64,000 bases of DNA from Pseudomonadota bacterium (GCA_029558635.1 JAKQEE010000258.1:109052-173051), one strand, 5' to 3'; positions 43,273-52,608 are shown, counted from the stretch's first letter. Made by a program: numbers and translations. Notes: generated by a model from the letters alone, not told the origin.

Positions 43273-44318
43273 ACAAGCTCCTTTAATTCTTCGAGTGGCC
43301 AGCGGGGGCGGGCCTTGATGGATAGGGGGGCTGTGCGCCCTTGTTGCAGCAATTCCACTCCGGCCCATGCGATCATCGCGCCGTTGTCGGTTGCGTATTC
43401 TAGCGGCGGGCATTTAAGGGTAAAGCCGTGTTTGCTGGCACAATTGTTGAGTTCTGTGCGAATGGCTTTGTTGGCTGAAACTCCGCCGCAGACAATCAAT
43501 GCAGGGTCTTTTTTGTGCGGATAGGCGTTGCAGAATTTTTCCATGGCTTGTGCTGCGCGGTAGGACAAGGTTTCAGCCAGTGTCGATTGGAAGGAGGCCG
43601 CCAATGCCGCGAGATTTTCCGGCGTGTGGTCTGTTTTATCCAAGACCTGACGCATCGCGGTTTTTAATCCTGAAAAAGAAAACTCGATTTCCTTGCTCCC
43701 CTTCATCGGGATGGAGAAGGGGAATTGATGTTTTGCTTTTTTCAAATCCGCGCAATGGGATGCGAGTTTTTCGAGGTGCGGGCCACCCGGGTAGGGAAGG
43801 CCCATCATCTTGGCCGATTTATCAAAGCATTCACCCACGGCGTCATCGCGGGTGCTGGCCCACAGGTGATACTGCCCGACATCTTCGGCCACCAGAATTT
43901 GCGTGTGTCCGCCCGACACTAGCAAAACGAGATAAGGAAAGGGAATATCTTCGATCAAACGCGGGGTCAGGGCGTGGGCCTCCAAATGGTTAACGGCCAG
44001 AAAGGGTTTATTGTGGGCCAAGGCAATGGCTTTGCCCGCCATCATGCCGACCATCACCCCGCCGATCAGTCCCGGTCCGCAAGTGGCGGCCACTCCGTCG
44101 AGGTCGGAAAAATCGAGACCAGCTTGTTTTACAGCTTCATGGATCAAGTGGTCGAGGTGGTCAAGATGGGCGCGGGCCGCGATTTCCGGCACGACGCCGC
44201 CCGTGGCCTGATGGGTCTTTATTTGACTTAATACAAGATGAGACAAAACTTGCCGGTCGCTTGTCACAACCGCCACGCCTGTTTCATCGCAGCTTGTCTC
44301 AATTCCCAGAATTTTCAT
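43269..44318 (-). CDS. tsaD: tRNA N6-adenosine threonylcarbamoyltransferase
   Basis: Start ATG 44318 (MKILGIETSCDETGVAVV). The 349-residue ASKHA-fold protein has metal-binding NHLEAHALTPRL, YLVLLVSGGHTQILV, VCGGVSANKAIR and the C-terminal ATDNGAMIAWAG. It transfers threonylcarbamoyl to A37 of ANN-decoding tRNAs. It is divergent from hemC, a conserved arrangement in Alphaproteobacteria, and overlaps gpsA. Confidence 0.97.
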   Translation of the reverse strand: MKILGIETSCDETGVAVVTSDRQVLSHLVLSQIKTHQATGGVVPEIAARAHLDHLDHLIHEAVKQAGLDFSDLDGVAATCGPGLIGGVMVGMMAGKAIALAHNKPFLAVNHLEAHALTPRLIEDIPFPYLVLLVSGGHTQILVAEDVGQYHLWASTRDDAVGECFDKSAKMMGLPYPGGPHLEKLASHCADLKKAKHQFPFSIPMKGSKEIEFSFSGLKTAMRQVLDKTDHTPENLAALAASFQSTLAETLSYRAAQAMEKFCNAYPHKKDPALIVCGGVSANKAIRTELNNCASKHGFTLKCPPLEYATDNGAMIAWAGVELLQQGRTAPLSIKARPRWPLEELKELV

Positions 44319-44462
44319 TTTTGGCCTTAATAATGAAGTGTTTAGCCCGTCCTGTGGACGAGGGCAAGATGTTGTGTGGCGGGGAGTTGCCAAAGGGCCT
44401 TGTTTGCTTTAACGATAGGGGTCTTAAAAACAGAGATAACATAATAAAAATCCAGAGCTTAT

Positions 44463-45392
44463 ATGGTTGATATTCTTCGCATCGGGACCCGCGGGTCGCA
44501 GTTGGCTTTGACCCAGACCCAGCAAGTGGCGGACGCTTTGCGCGCGGCGCATCCGTCGCTTGAGATTGAAATTGTCGAGATTGTGACGTCGGGGGACTGG
44601 AAACCGTCTCATGGCGAGACGCGCCTGATGGAAGCCCAAGGCGGTAAGGGCCAGTTCGCGCACGAGATCGAGCAGCGCATTCTGACCGGCGAGATCGATT
44701 GCGGTGTGCATTCGCTCAAAGATATGCCGTCTTTCTTGCCTCATGGCCTAAAAATCGAACATTTCCTGCCGCGTGAAGATGCGCGTGATGCGTTTATTTC
44801 GCTTAAATATAAAAATCTTGCCGAAATGCCGGAAGGCGCGGTGGTCGGGACGTCGAGCCTGCGGAGGCAGTCATTTCTTCTGTCCAAATTCCCGCATCTC
44901 AAGGTCGTGCCGTTGCGCGGGAATGTGGCGACGCGGCTTGAAAAGCTTGAACAAGGTTTGGTCGATGCGACATTTCTGGCTGTGGCGGGGCTTAACCGCT
45001 TGGGGCTTGCCGATCGTGCGACGTCTACCCTTTCTCCGGTCGAGTTTTTACCGGCTTGCGGGCAGGGCGTGATCGGGATCGAGCTGCGCACGGGCGATGT
45101 GGCCGCATCGCAACTGTTTGACGAGATTTCCTGTCCGGCTACGATGTTGTGCTCTGTTGCGGAGCGCGCGGCGCTTCAGGTTCTGGACGGGTCGTGCCAT
45201 ACGCCGGTCGGCTCTTATGCGACACTTGACGGGAACAAGATGCATCTGAAAGTCGCCGTGGCCGAACCTGATGGATCAGCGTTCTTCGAAGACGAAATTT
45301 CCGGTCCGGTGGTGACAGCCGAGGATGCGCGGACGATGGGGCAGGTGATAGGGCACCGGTTGAAGCCCCGCTTGCCTGAAGGAATTCTTTAA
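44463..45392 (+). CDS. hemC: hydroxymethylbilane synthase (porphobilinogen deaminase)
   Basis: A 309-residue protein with the N-terminal LRIGTRGSQLALTQTQQV, IDCGVHSLKDMPSFLP, GTSSLRRQ and the dipyrromethane-cofactor cysteine in LDGSCHTPVGSYA. It polymerises four porphobilinogen units. The 144-base gap to tsaD has a short GC-rich hairpin (gcccgtcc/ggacgagggc) but no clear promoter that I can defend. hemD follows after two bases. Confidence 0.97.
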   Translation: MVDILRIGTRGSQLALTQTQQVADALRAAHPSLEIEIVEIVTSGDWKPSHGETRLMEAQGGKGQFAHEIEQRILTGEIDCGVHSLKDMPSFLPHGLKIEHFLPREDARDAFISLKYKNLAEMPEGAVVGTSSLRRQSFLLSKFPHLKVVPLRGNVATRLEKLEQGLVDATFLAVAGLNRLGLADRATSTLSPVEFLPACGQGVIGIELRTGDVAASQLFDEISCPATMLCSVAERAALQVLDGSCHTPVGSYATLDGNKMHLKVAVAEPDGSAFFEDEISGPVVTAEDARTMGQVIGHRLKPRLPEGIL

Positions 45393-45394
45393 TC

Positions 45395-46120
45395 ATGGAA
45401 CGGCGCCTGATCCTTGTCACACGACCAAAGGAACAGGCGAAGGAATTCGCCGCAGAGATCGAACGTCTCGGGGCTGTTCCTGTTCTTTGTCCGCTTCTTG
45501 ATATTCACCCCGTTTCTTACGATTTGTCGCATTTTTCTCGTCCCGATGCTGTGCCCGATGCAATAATTGTCACCAGCCAGCAGGTGTTTTCCGTGGGGGC
45601 CGATTTTTCTCCTTTGCTTTCTGTTCCGGTTTATTGTGTCGGCGAAAAGACCGGTGAGGCAGCGCGCGGCGCCGGATTTGCCGATGTTTATGAAGCGGGA
45701 GGGGATGTGGATGCGCTTGTCGCGCTGGTGCGGGACCAGGTGCAACCTTCATCTCGGCTTTTGTATCTGCGCGGGGAGGATGTGCGGGCTGACATTGCAG
45801 CGTTGTTGGCAGGTTATCAGGTTGACGAGGAAATTATGTACGGGGCGGATGTCATTTCCGCATTGCCGCAGGATGTGATCGATCTGTTTCCTAAACTTTT
45901 TGCGATTTGTTTGTTTTCTCCGCGCAGCGGGTCTATTCTCAAGGGGCTGATGGACAAACACGGGCTTGGGCCTTTCGTGAAGAATATAAATCTCTTGTCT
46001 CTCTCGGACGCGGTGTTAGAGTCGGTGGATGATTTGGGGTGGAAAACGTCCCGCGTGGCGGATCGGAAAGATCTCCGGTCCATGATTGCGAATTTAACTT
46101 CTATATTGGATCGAATATGA
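45395..46120 (+). CDS. hemD: uroporphyrinogen-III synthase
   Basis: A 241-residue protein with AAGGA before the ATG. The family is weakly conserved, but LILVTRPKEQAKEFAAEIERLGAVPVLCPLLDI, ALIVTSQQ-like AIIVTSQQVFSV, YLRGEDVRADIAALLAGYQVDEEIMY and CLFSPRSGSIL fit the two-domain HemD fold. It closes and inverts the linear tetrapyrrole made by HemC. Its TGA overlaps the ATG of the Mic60-like gene (ATGA). Confidence 0.88.
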   Translation: MERRLILVTRPKEQAKEFAAEIERLGAVPVLCPLLDIHPVSYDLSHFSRPDAVPDAIIVTSQQVFSVGADFSPLLSVPVYCVGEKTGEAARGAGFADVYEAGGDVDALVALVRDQVQPSSRLLYLRGEDVRADIAALLAGYQVDEEIMYGADVISALPQDVIDLFPKLFAICLFSPRSGSILKGLMDKHGLGPFVKNINLLSLSDAVLESVDDLGWKTSRVADRKDLRSMIANLTSILDRI

Positions 46121-47676
46121 CGACGGAACATCAGGATAATATCGGCAATGCTGTGGAGATCATCGAACGGTTCGGCGGTATCCGGCCAATGGCCACCAAA
46201 ATGGGCGTGGCGGTCACCACTATTCAGGGGTGGAAGCAACGGAATTCTATTCCGTCCAACCGTTGCGATGATCTTTTGAAGGCGGCCAAAGTGCATGGTG
46301 TTGTACTCGACGATTTATTGGGAGGGGAGACTCTCGAGCCTGTCTCTGCGGTGAAAGAAAAAGAGATTCCGCTGGGACGCCCGGCCCCGTCTGTTTCGCC
46401 TGCGTCTTCCGACGAATTTGCTTCTCCGTCGTTGCAAATGCAAAGCCAGAAAACGACGTTGTTGATTGCGGGCGTTTTGATTATTGCGGCGGCTGTGGTC
46501 GGTATCGTGTTTGCCATGGCTCCCAAGGTCCAGCATTTGACCGAGCAGGAGCAACGCATTCGCGAGCTGGAAGCTCAGGTTCAGGCGATGAAAGAGGCAA
46601 AGCCCGCCGAGCCGTTGATTCCTGAGGAATACAAGCAGTCTCTGACCCAGTTGCAAAGCAGGGTTAGTGATCTGGCGGCGCAGGCGCAAAATTACAAGGG
46701 CGTTGTCGATGATATCCAGCGTGATTTGCAAAGCGGCAACATGCAACAACGCCTCTCTAAAATCGAAGGGCATATCCAGACGATGGTTGCACAAGCCAAA
46801 GCTGTCGGATTGCAGGATATGATCGCCAAGGTTCAGATGATGCAGTCTTCTCCGGAAGGGGCGGCGCAGCTGGGCGATGTTGTCCGGTCGTTGCTGCCCG
46901 TGGTGCAGTTGCCGGAAGGGGCGACGGATGAAAATTTCGCTGCGGCCTTGCAACAGTTAAAGGATAGCGACCCGAAAGTAGCTGAGACGTTCAAAGACGT
47001 TGCGCCTGAAGATATGAAGGCTGCGGTGATGCTGGTGGGGATGTCGCAACTCCGTTCATCTCTGGCGCGTGACAATCAATCGTTTGAAACGGATCTGACA
47101 TTGCTCAAAGCGACGATGGCCAAGGATGATCCTGAATTGGCGGCGGCGATTGATCGTCTTGCGCCCAAGGCCAAGAGCGGCGTTTTGACGCCTGACGGAT
47201 TGTCGAACGAGTTCCGGTCTCTAGCGGGGGATGTGGTCGCCGCGTCGTTGGCGGGCGAAAACGTCTCCGTTCAGGACAAAGCCTTGGCGCGGTTTGGCAA
47301 TCTGGTGACGGTCGAGAAGGATGGAAAACAGATTTCGGGAACCGATACGCAGATCCGTGTGGCGGAGGCGCAGAAGCTTCTCGATCAGGGCGATATCGAA
47401 GGGGCGGTTGCCGTTCTTCAGCAGATCGAAGGTCCTGCCGCCGAGAAAACGCAACCTTTTATCGACCAAGCGCAAGCCACGATGATGGCGCGTCAGGTTC
47501 AACAGATGCTCGGCACCAATTTGCTGATGAAGCTCAAATCCATGGCGGGCGGAGCGCGCGGTGGTGCGGGCGGGGCCTATATCGTCAAAAGCAACGGGCT
47601 TGACGGGATGATGGCGCCGTTCAAATCCATTATTCCGGAAGCTACCCAGAGCTTGCCGAAAGGTGGTGCGCAGTAA
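46117..47676 (+). CDS. Mic60/mitofilin-like membrane protein with N-terminal helix-turn-helix
   Basis: Start ATG 46117 (MTTEHQDNIG). Residues about 12-62 form a Cro/YdaS-like helix-turn-helix (IIERFGGIRPMATKMGVAVTTIQGWKQRNSIP). A proline/serine linker, one membrane helix (113-135), a coiled coil (EQEQRIRELEAQVQAM) and a long helical periplasmic region follow. The C-terminus has the mitofilin signature FGNLVTVEKDGKQIS...AEAQKLLDQGDIEGAVAVLQQIEGPAA. Mic60 homologues shape crista-like membranes and are known beside hemC/hemD/hemY in Alphaproteobacteria. The N-terminal domain's DNA binding is inference. Confidence 0.8.
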   Translation: MTTEHQDNIGNAVEIIERFGGIRPMATKMGVAVTTIQGWKQRNSIPSNRCDDLLKAAKVHGVVLDDLLGGETLEPVSAVKEKEIPLGRPAPSVSPASSDEFASPSLQMQSQKTTLLIAGVLIIAAAVVGIVFAMAPKVQHLTEQEQRIRELEAQVQAMKEAKPAEPLIPEEYKQSLTQLQSRVSDLAAQAQNYKGVVDDIQRDLQSGNMQQRLSKIEGHIQTMVAQAKAVGLQDMIAKVQMMQSSPEGAAQLGDVVRSLLPVVQLPEGATDENFAAALQQLKDSDPKVAETFKDVAPEDMKAAVMLVGMSQLRSSLARDNQSFETDLTLLKATMAKDDPELAAAIDRLAPKAKSGVLTPDGLSNEFRSLAGDVVAASLAGENVSVQDKALARFGNLVTVEKDGKQISGTDTQIRVAEAQKLLDQGDIEGAVAVLQQIEGPAAEKTQPFIDQAQATMMARQVQQMLGTNLLMKLKSMAGGARGGAGGAYIVKSNGLDGMMAPFKSIIPEATQSLPKGGAQ

Positions 47677-49007
47677 TGATCAATACGATCTGGTATCTTT
47701 TTAAAATCTGTCTGGTTCTCGGGGTTGCTACTTACCTTGCGACGCTGCCGGGCGAGCTTGTCCTTGAATGGGGTCAATACCGCATGGCCGTGCAGATGGG
47801 ATTTGTTGCGGTAGCGGCGTTCCTCGGGTTTCTGGCGATGGTGTTTGCGTCGGGACTTGCATACCGGATTGTTTCTTTTCCATCTTCTTTTATGCGCTAT
47901 CGTCAGCATCGTCGCCATGCCAAGGGGTATCAGGCGTTGCTCAGGTCCTTGACTGCTGCGGCAACGGGCGATCAGAAAAATGCGCGGTATCTGGCGGTGC
48001 GGGCACAGAAATTGTTGCCTGAATCGGAAGCGGGCTTGCCGCTGTTGTTGCAGGCTCAGGCGATGCGTGATCTGGGTGACGGGGCCACGAAAGACGAGCC
48101 TTATCAGCTGTTATTGAAGAATGCCGAGACGGCGCTTCTGGGGCTTCATGGCTTGACACAGAATGCCATTCTGGATGGGGACTTTGCCAAGGCGTTGCTT
48201 CTGGCGCGTGAAGCGATCAAAAAATATCCGAAAAATTATGCGTTGCTTAAAACCGTTTATGATCTCGAGGTTCGCAACAGGCTCTGGAATGATGCGCTTC
48301 TGACCCTCGATCAGGCTGTAAAGCGCAAGGTGATCCCAAAAGAGACAGCGGCTCATGACCGTGCGGCCGTTTGTGTCGTGCTGGGTGATATGGCGACGGA
48401 AGGCGGACGTGCGGGCGAGACACTCGCGCTTTATCAAAAGGCTGTTGATGTCGATAACATATTTGTTCCGGCGGTTGCGCGTCTGGCGCGTGCGTATTTG
48501 TCCGCAGGCGAGCGCAAGAAGGCTTTGTCGGTTGTCAGCAAGTCATGGAAGAAGGCAGCACATCCCGATCTTATTCCGTTGTGGATGGAGGTTATGCCGT
48601 CGCCTAGAGTTGGTGAAATCGCGCCGCATTATAAATGGTTTGAGTCCCTTGCCAAATCCCACCCCGATTCCCCTTGTGTGGTGTTGGGGCTGGCCAAGGC
48701 TGCTATTCAGGACGGGTTATGGGGCGATGCGCGGGTCGCTTTGGCGCGTGCCGAAAAACTCGGCCCCACGGAAGAGTTGTACCGTTTGTGGGTCTTGCTC
48801 GAAGAGAAAACGGAAAATCGTGCGGAGGTTATTCGTCAATGGCTTGACCGCGCCTATACGGCTCCGAAATCGTCGTCATGGGTGTGTTCCAAGACCGGAC
48901 GTGTTTTCTCCGAATGGAGAGCAATTGTGGAGCCTGAGGGGTTGTTCAATACACTGGTCTGGGCAAAAATCCAGTCGTCCGATCCTGCTCTAATGCTTGC
49001 GGCCTGA
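47676..49007 (+). CDS. hemY: HemY-type TPR membrane protein (haem operon)
   Basis: A 443-residue protein with two N-terminal membrane helices, then a run of tetratricopeptide-like helices (GYQALLRSLTAAATGDQKNARYLAVRAQKLL and DNIFVPAVARLARAYLSAGERKKALSVV). This is the HemY_N/TPR family that follows hemD in many Proteobacteria, distinct from protoporphyrinogen oxidase of the same name. Its exact role in haem synthesis or its link to Mic60 is unclear. It starts by a TAATG overlap with the Mic60-like gene. Confidence 0.88.
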   Translation: MINTIWYLFKICLVLGVATYLATLPGELVLEWGQYRMAVQMGFVAVAAFLGFLAMVFASGLAYRIVSFPSSFMRYRQHRRHAKGYQALLRSLTAAATGDQKNARYLAVRAQKLLPESEAGLPLLLQAQAMRDLGDGATKDEPYQLLLKNAETALLGLHGLTQNAILDGDFAKALLLAREAIKKYPKNYALLKTVYDLEVRNRLWNDALLTLDQAVKRKVIPKETAAHDRAAVCVVLGDMATEGGRAGETLALYQKAVDVDNIFVPAVARLARAYLSAGERKKALSVVSKSWKKAAHPDLIPLWMEVMPSPRVGEIAPHYKWFESLAKSHPDSPCVVLGLAKAAIQDGLWGDARVALARAEKLGPTEELYRLWVLLEEKTENRAEVIRQWLDRAYTAPKSSSWVCSKTGRVFSEWRAIVEPEGLFNTLVWAKIQSSDPALMLAA

Positions 49008-49706
49008 CCTTTTCATCATCACGCTGGCAATTCCGATTCCACCCAGAAACCCGCCGATATGCGCGACCCAGGCGATGCTCGATCCGTCGGGTGCGCCCAA
49101 CACACCCATAAAGACCGAAATCGCAATCCAGGCGATGATGATCGGCATCATGTTGGAATTCATTCCCGATGTGCCGGTGCGCATGGCGAGCAAGACGGCG
49201 CCGAACAATCCACTGATCCCGCCCGAGGCGCCGACAATCGGCATGGTCGAGAAAGGCGAGAAAGCCAGATGGGTCAGAAGGGCGATCCAGCAGGAGAGAA
49301 TGAACAGGATCATATAGCGTTTGGGGCCGAGCCATTTTTCGGCGCCGCTGCCGATGGCGACCAGCATTAGCGCGTTGACGCCGACATGCATCCAGCTTCC
49401 ATGTATGAAGATCGAGGTGATCGGTGTGACGGGTGTCCACGGCATGAAAGGGGTAGAGCCGGTCCAGCTTCCCGAAATAAAGCCGCCGAAGAGTGCAACA
49501 TATTGCATTATATCGGGAATGAGTGCGAGAGACAGTGCCCAGATCACAAGGTGAAGACCCAGAATGAATCCCGTCAGATATTTCGTGATGGGCGGGATGT
49601 TAAACATCGGAGGGGCTTTGCGCGGCGGCATGTTGGACGGCACATTATTCGTGCGCGGTGTAAAGCGGATCACGTTGTCGCTATTGTCTTCGGGTTCGGA
49701 AGCCAT
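48990..49706 (-). CDS. rhomboid family intramembrane serine protease
   Basis: Start ATG 49706 (MASEPEDNSD) is preferred, with AAAGGA upstream. The 238-residue protein has a cytoplasmic N-terminus and about six membrane helices. HGSWMHVGVNALMLVAIG, the catalytic serine in VGASGGISGLFGAVLL (GxSG), and the catalytic histidine in VAHIGGFLGGI are all present. Rhomboids cleave other membrane proteins within the bilayer. The targets are unknown. It overlaps the hemY end by 18 bases in convergent orientation. Confidence 0.92.
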   Translation of the reverse strand: MASEPEDNSDNVIRFTPRTNNVPSNMPPRKAPPMFNIPPITKYLTGFILGLHLVIWALSLALIPDIMQYVALFGGFISGSWTGSTPFMPWTPVTPITSIFIHGSWMHVGVNALMLVAIGSGAEKWLGPKRYMILFILSCWIALLTHLAFSPFSTMPIVGASGGISGLFGAVLLAMRTGTSGMNSNMMPIIIAWIAISVFMGVLGAPDGSSIAWVAHIGGFLGGIGIASVMMKRSGRKH

Positions 49707-49781
49707 AAAAGAAAATGTCCTTTGTTGTTTTCTGTTTAGCACAAAGGACATTTTAGCACATGTTATTTTTCGAGTTTTACG

Positions 49782-50483
49782 TCACCCCGGTAACATGCCG
49801 GTGAACATCGGTTCGTTTTTCTCGCGATTGTATTTGTAAGCTTTTGTTTCATCGCCCTTCGGTTTCATAAAGGACGGAGGCATGAATTTCGTCACGAGTT
49901 TACCAGCCGCAGCGACCAGATCGGTGGTTGCAATCTTGGCGTGGGCAATCTGGGTTGTCAGACGACTCATCACGTTTTCATATGCTTCTTCGGCAATTTT
50001 TTTGCCCATCACAACCATTTCAACGACTTTGCCCATTTCAGGCAGCACGCCTTCGACGGCGGATGAGAAGGACATGCGAGACAGGGACGCTGTTTCATCG
50101 CGTTCCGCTTTTTTGGCAGGGTGTTTGCCACCGCCACCGGATTTGCCTTTGCCGCCTTTGCTTTCATCTTCGTCGTCATTGTCGTCGTTGGCAACCACAT
50201 GACGCGTTACGGTGCGCATGTCGCCGGTTTGGACGTCAATTTCTACATAGGTCGGTGCCTGAAAGCTCACCGGATATTTGAGCAGATCCTTGGTCGGCAG
50301 ATCTCGGCCAGTTAGGCCCGCTTTGATTTCGATACGGATGCGGGATGGATCGCGCCAGTCATAGACCACGCAGTGGCTGCGGAACTCGCCCGGTTGCGGG
50401 CAAGGTTTGACAACCCATTTGCCCGGGTAGAAGGGTTCTCCGAGGCCGGATTGTTCGACAAATTCCTTGATATTGACTTGCAT
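49782..50483 (-). CDS. hypothetical protein with acidic and Gly/Lys linker
   Basis: Start MQVNIKEF (ATG 50483) with AAGGATGG upstream; the track's 11 earlier residues are less likely. The 233-residue protein has an N-terminal domain (residues 1-100, GEPFYPGKWVVKPCPQPGEFRSHCVVYDW and YVEIDVQTGDMRTVTRHVV), an Asp/Glu stretch, then a Lys/Gly linker (KGGKGKSGGGGKHPAKK), and a C-terminal helical domain. No family is recognised, and no signal or membrane helix is seen. Confidence 0.6.
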   Translation of the reverse strand: MQVNIKEFVEQSGLGEPFYPGKWVVKPCPQPGEFRSHCVVYDWRDPSRIRIEIKAGLTGRDLPTKDLLKYPVSFQAPTYVEIDVQTGDMRTVTRHVVANDDNDDEDESKGGKGKSGGGGKHPAKKAERDETASLSRMSFSSAVEGVLPEMGKVVEMVVMGKKIAEEAYENVMSRLTTQIAHAKIATTDLVAAAGKLVTKFMPPSFMKPKGDETKAYKYNREKNEPMFTGMLPG

Positions 50484-50619
50484 TTCACACCATCCTTTGG
50501 ACCTTTTATTGTCCATAATTCTTATTCTTGTTTTCTATAATGCTGTTAAATGGTTAATAAGATATTAAGAGAGAAAGAAAATTTGCAAACGTAAAATTTT
50601 CCTGCGATATGAATAAGTT

Positions 50620-51414
50620 ATGGATGCCTTGCCGAGCGAGTTCTGGACTGTCTTGCCGCTGTTTGCGGTGCTGGGATGCGTTGTCGGGTTTCTGGCGGGG
50701 CTGCTCGGGATCGGCGGCGGAGGAATACTGGTTCCGGCCCTGTATTATAGCGGCGTGCATCTTCTGGGCGATTCCCTTCCTCAAAACGAATTGATGCATG
50801 CGGCGTTGGCCACGTCGATGGCGGTGATTATTCCGACAGGTCTTTCATCTTCTTATGCACAGATCAAGCGCAAGGCGGTGGAATGGAATGCGTTTTCACG
50901 AGTGGCTCCTGCGCTGGTGTTTGGTGTGATTGTTGGTGTTTACGCTGTATCGGAAATGAAAAGTTCTGCGCTCCAGATTGTTTTTGCGGTCGGGCTTTAT
51001 TTTCTTTCGGCGCTGATCTTTTTCAAAAAGGAAGGTGGGGTGACACATCAGGTGCTGTTGCGCCCTTTCGTTTCCTATCCTGCTGCCTCATTGATAGGTT
51101 TGTTTTCGACGCTGGTCGGGATCGGCGGGGCCAGTCTCAATGTGCCCTATCTGGCGCGGGCGGGCGTCCCGCTGCATCGTGCCATTGCAACGTCTTCCGT
51201 CTTGGGTGTTGCTATTTCCATTCCTGCGGCGGTGGGGTTGATCGGTTTTGTGTATTGGCTGGCGTGGGTTCTGATTGTTCCGTTCAGTGTTCTTTGCGCA
51301 CCGATGGGGGTTCGGGCATCCCATGCTCTTCCGGTTTCCAAACTCAAAATTGTCTTTGCCATTCTGTTGTGTCTGATTGCCACCAAGATGGCGTTTGATG
51401 TCGTGGTGCCATGA
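50620..51414 (+). CDS. TauE/SafE-type sulfite exporter family permease
   Basis: A 264-residue protein with about eight membrane helices and the two family repeats FLAGLLGIGGGGILVPAL and LIGLFSTLVGIGGASLNVPYLARAGVPLHRAIATSS. Such permeases move sulfite, sulfoacetate or related anions; the substrate here is unknown. No strong ribosome site is visible. It overlaps the next gene by ATGA, so the two are in one transcript with the polysaccharide genes. Confidence 0.88.
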   Translation: MDALPSEFWTVLPLFAVLGCVVGFLAGLLGIGGGGILVPALYYSGVHLLGDSLPQNELMHAALATSMAVIIPTGLSSSYAQIKRKAVEWNAFSRVAPALVFGVIVGVYAVSEMKSSALQIVFAVGLYFLSALIFFKKEGGVTHQVLLRPFVSYPAASLIGLFSTLVGIGGASLNVPYLARAGVPLHRAIATSSVLGVAISIPAAVGLIGFVYWLAWVLIVPFSVLCAPMGVRASHALPVSKLKIVFAILLCLIATKMAFDVVVP

Positions 51415-52568
51415 CATATTCCTGGGGCGCCATTTTTTTTCTTACGGGATTGGCGGTTTATGCGCTGTTCGGGTCGCCGACGCCCGATCATTACGGGTGG
51501 CCTGAGTATGTTGTCGGGCTTTTGTTATTGCTCGCGGTGAGGTTTCCCGACCTGAAGCGTGACGGCATTTTGCTTGGTTGTGCAGCGGGCGGGTTTTTTA
51601 TTCCGGCGTTGATTGGTGCGGTTCACGGCGCGGTGTTTACCGATATCGTGCGTGATATGGTTCCTTTCCTGTTTTTATTTCTGGTGGCTGTTTACCGTCC
51701 GCATATCGAAGAGCTGGGGATCAGGTTTGTCTGGTTCGTGGCGGGGATGGGGTTTGTCTTTTCCGTACGGGCACTGGTTCCGGTGTGGAGCGAATTGATT
51801 CAGGACAATGTGCGGATGTGGGGGGCGCCGCCCGATCTTTTGTATCTGGCCAACTCTCCGGAAGTTTTGTTTGCCGCGCTGTGGTTGATGGGGGCGGGGT
51901 TTGCTTCCCTGTTTTACGATATCAGGATTTTGCGTGGGCTGGTGTTGGTTGTCTTGTCTTTGATCCCGCTTCTTTCCATGGTGATGATGATGCAGCGAGC
52001 CGGAGCCGGGGCTTATGCCGCTTCCCTTTTGATTTTGTTATTCGGCTTGCTTGTCTATTCCCCTAAACGGTTTGCGGTGGCGATACTCTGTCTGGCGGGC
52101 GTGGTCGTTGCGGTCAGTCCTTTGGTTCTTCCGGTGGTTGATGCGCTGGTGTGGAAGACGCATCTGGTTGGATTCAATTCCCGTGTGCAGGAATGGGGCA
52201 AGGTTTTGGACCTTGTGTCACAAGATTGGGTTCACGCCCTGTTTGGTTATGGCTGGGGCGCTCGGTTTGAAAATCCGGCGGTCGGGGGAATTTCGGTTCT
52301 TTATACCCATTCGCTTCCTTCATCCCTTTTGCTCAAGACCGGATGGCTCGGGACGGGGATTGTTATAACGGGTCTCGGGATGTCTTTGGCGCGGGCGTTG
52401 CCCGATATTTTCGGAAATCGGCGGTTGTTTTGGGCGCTCGTCTTTCCGTTCTTGATCGCAGCCGGGATTTATGCAAGCTACAAATCCCTAGGGTTTGGGC
52501 TTATCCTGTTAATATTTTTCGCTTATCGGCATCAAAAACTTGAACGGGACGCCCCTCCTGTGGCATAA
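51411..52568 (+). CDS. polysaccharide polymerase/O-antigen ligase-like membrane protein
   Basis: A 385-residue membrane protein with about ten helices. After the eighth helix is VGFNSRVQEWGKVLDLVSQDWVHALFGYGWGARFENP and YTHSLPSSLLLKTGWLG, a form typical of the large periplasmic loop in Wzy polymerases and O-antigen ligases. The family is diverse and the assignment rests on topology, this loop and the surrounding glycosyltransferase and Wzz-like genes. Confidence 0.7.
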   Translation: MTYSWGAIFFLTGLAVYALFGSPTPDHYGWPEYVVGLLLLLAVRFPDLKRDGILLGCAAGGFFIPALIGAVHGAVFTDIVRDMVPFLFLFLVAVYRPHIEELGIRFVWFVAGMGFVFSVRALVPVWSELIQDNVRMWGAPPDLLYLANSPEVLFAALWLMGAGFASLFYDIRILRGLVLVVLSLIPLLSMVMMMQRAGAGAYAASLLILLFGLLVYSPKRFAVAILCLAGVVVAVSPLVLPVVDALVWKTHLVGFNSRVQEWGKVLDLVSQDWVHALFGYGWGARFENPAVGGISVLYTHSLPSSLLLKTGWLGTGIVITGLGMSLARALPDIFGNRRLFWALVFPFLIAAGIYASYKSLGFGLILLIFFAYRHQKLERDAPPVA

Positions 52569-52608
52569 AAACCATACTTCAACTTCGACCAGTATAGTTT
52601 TGAGGCGC

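Noticed and set aside
43499-43993. 164-aa plus-strand ORF
   Set aside because: It is antisense to tsaD, with a composition typical of a shadow frame.
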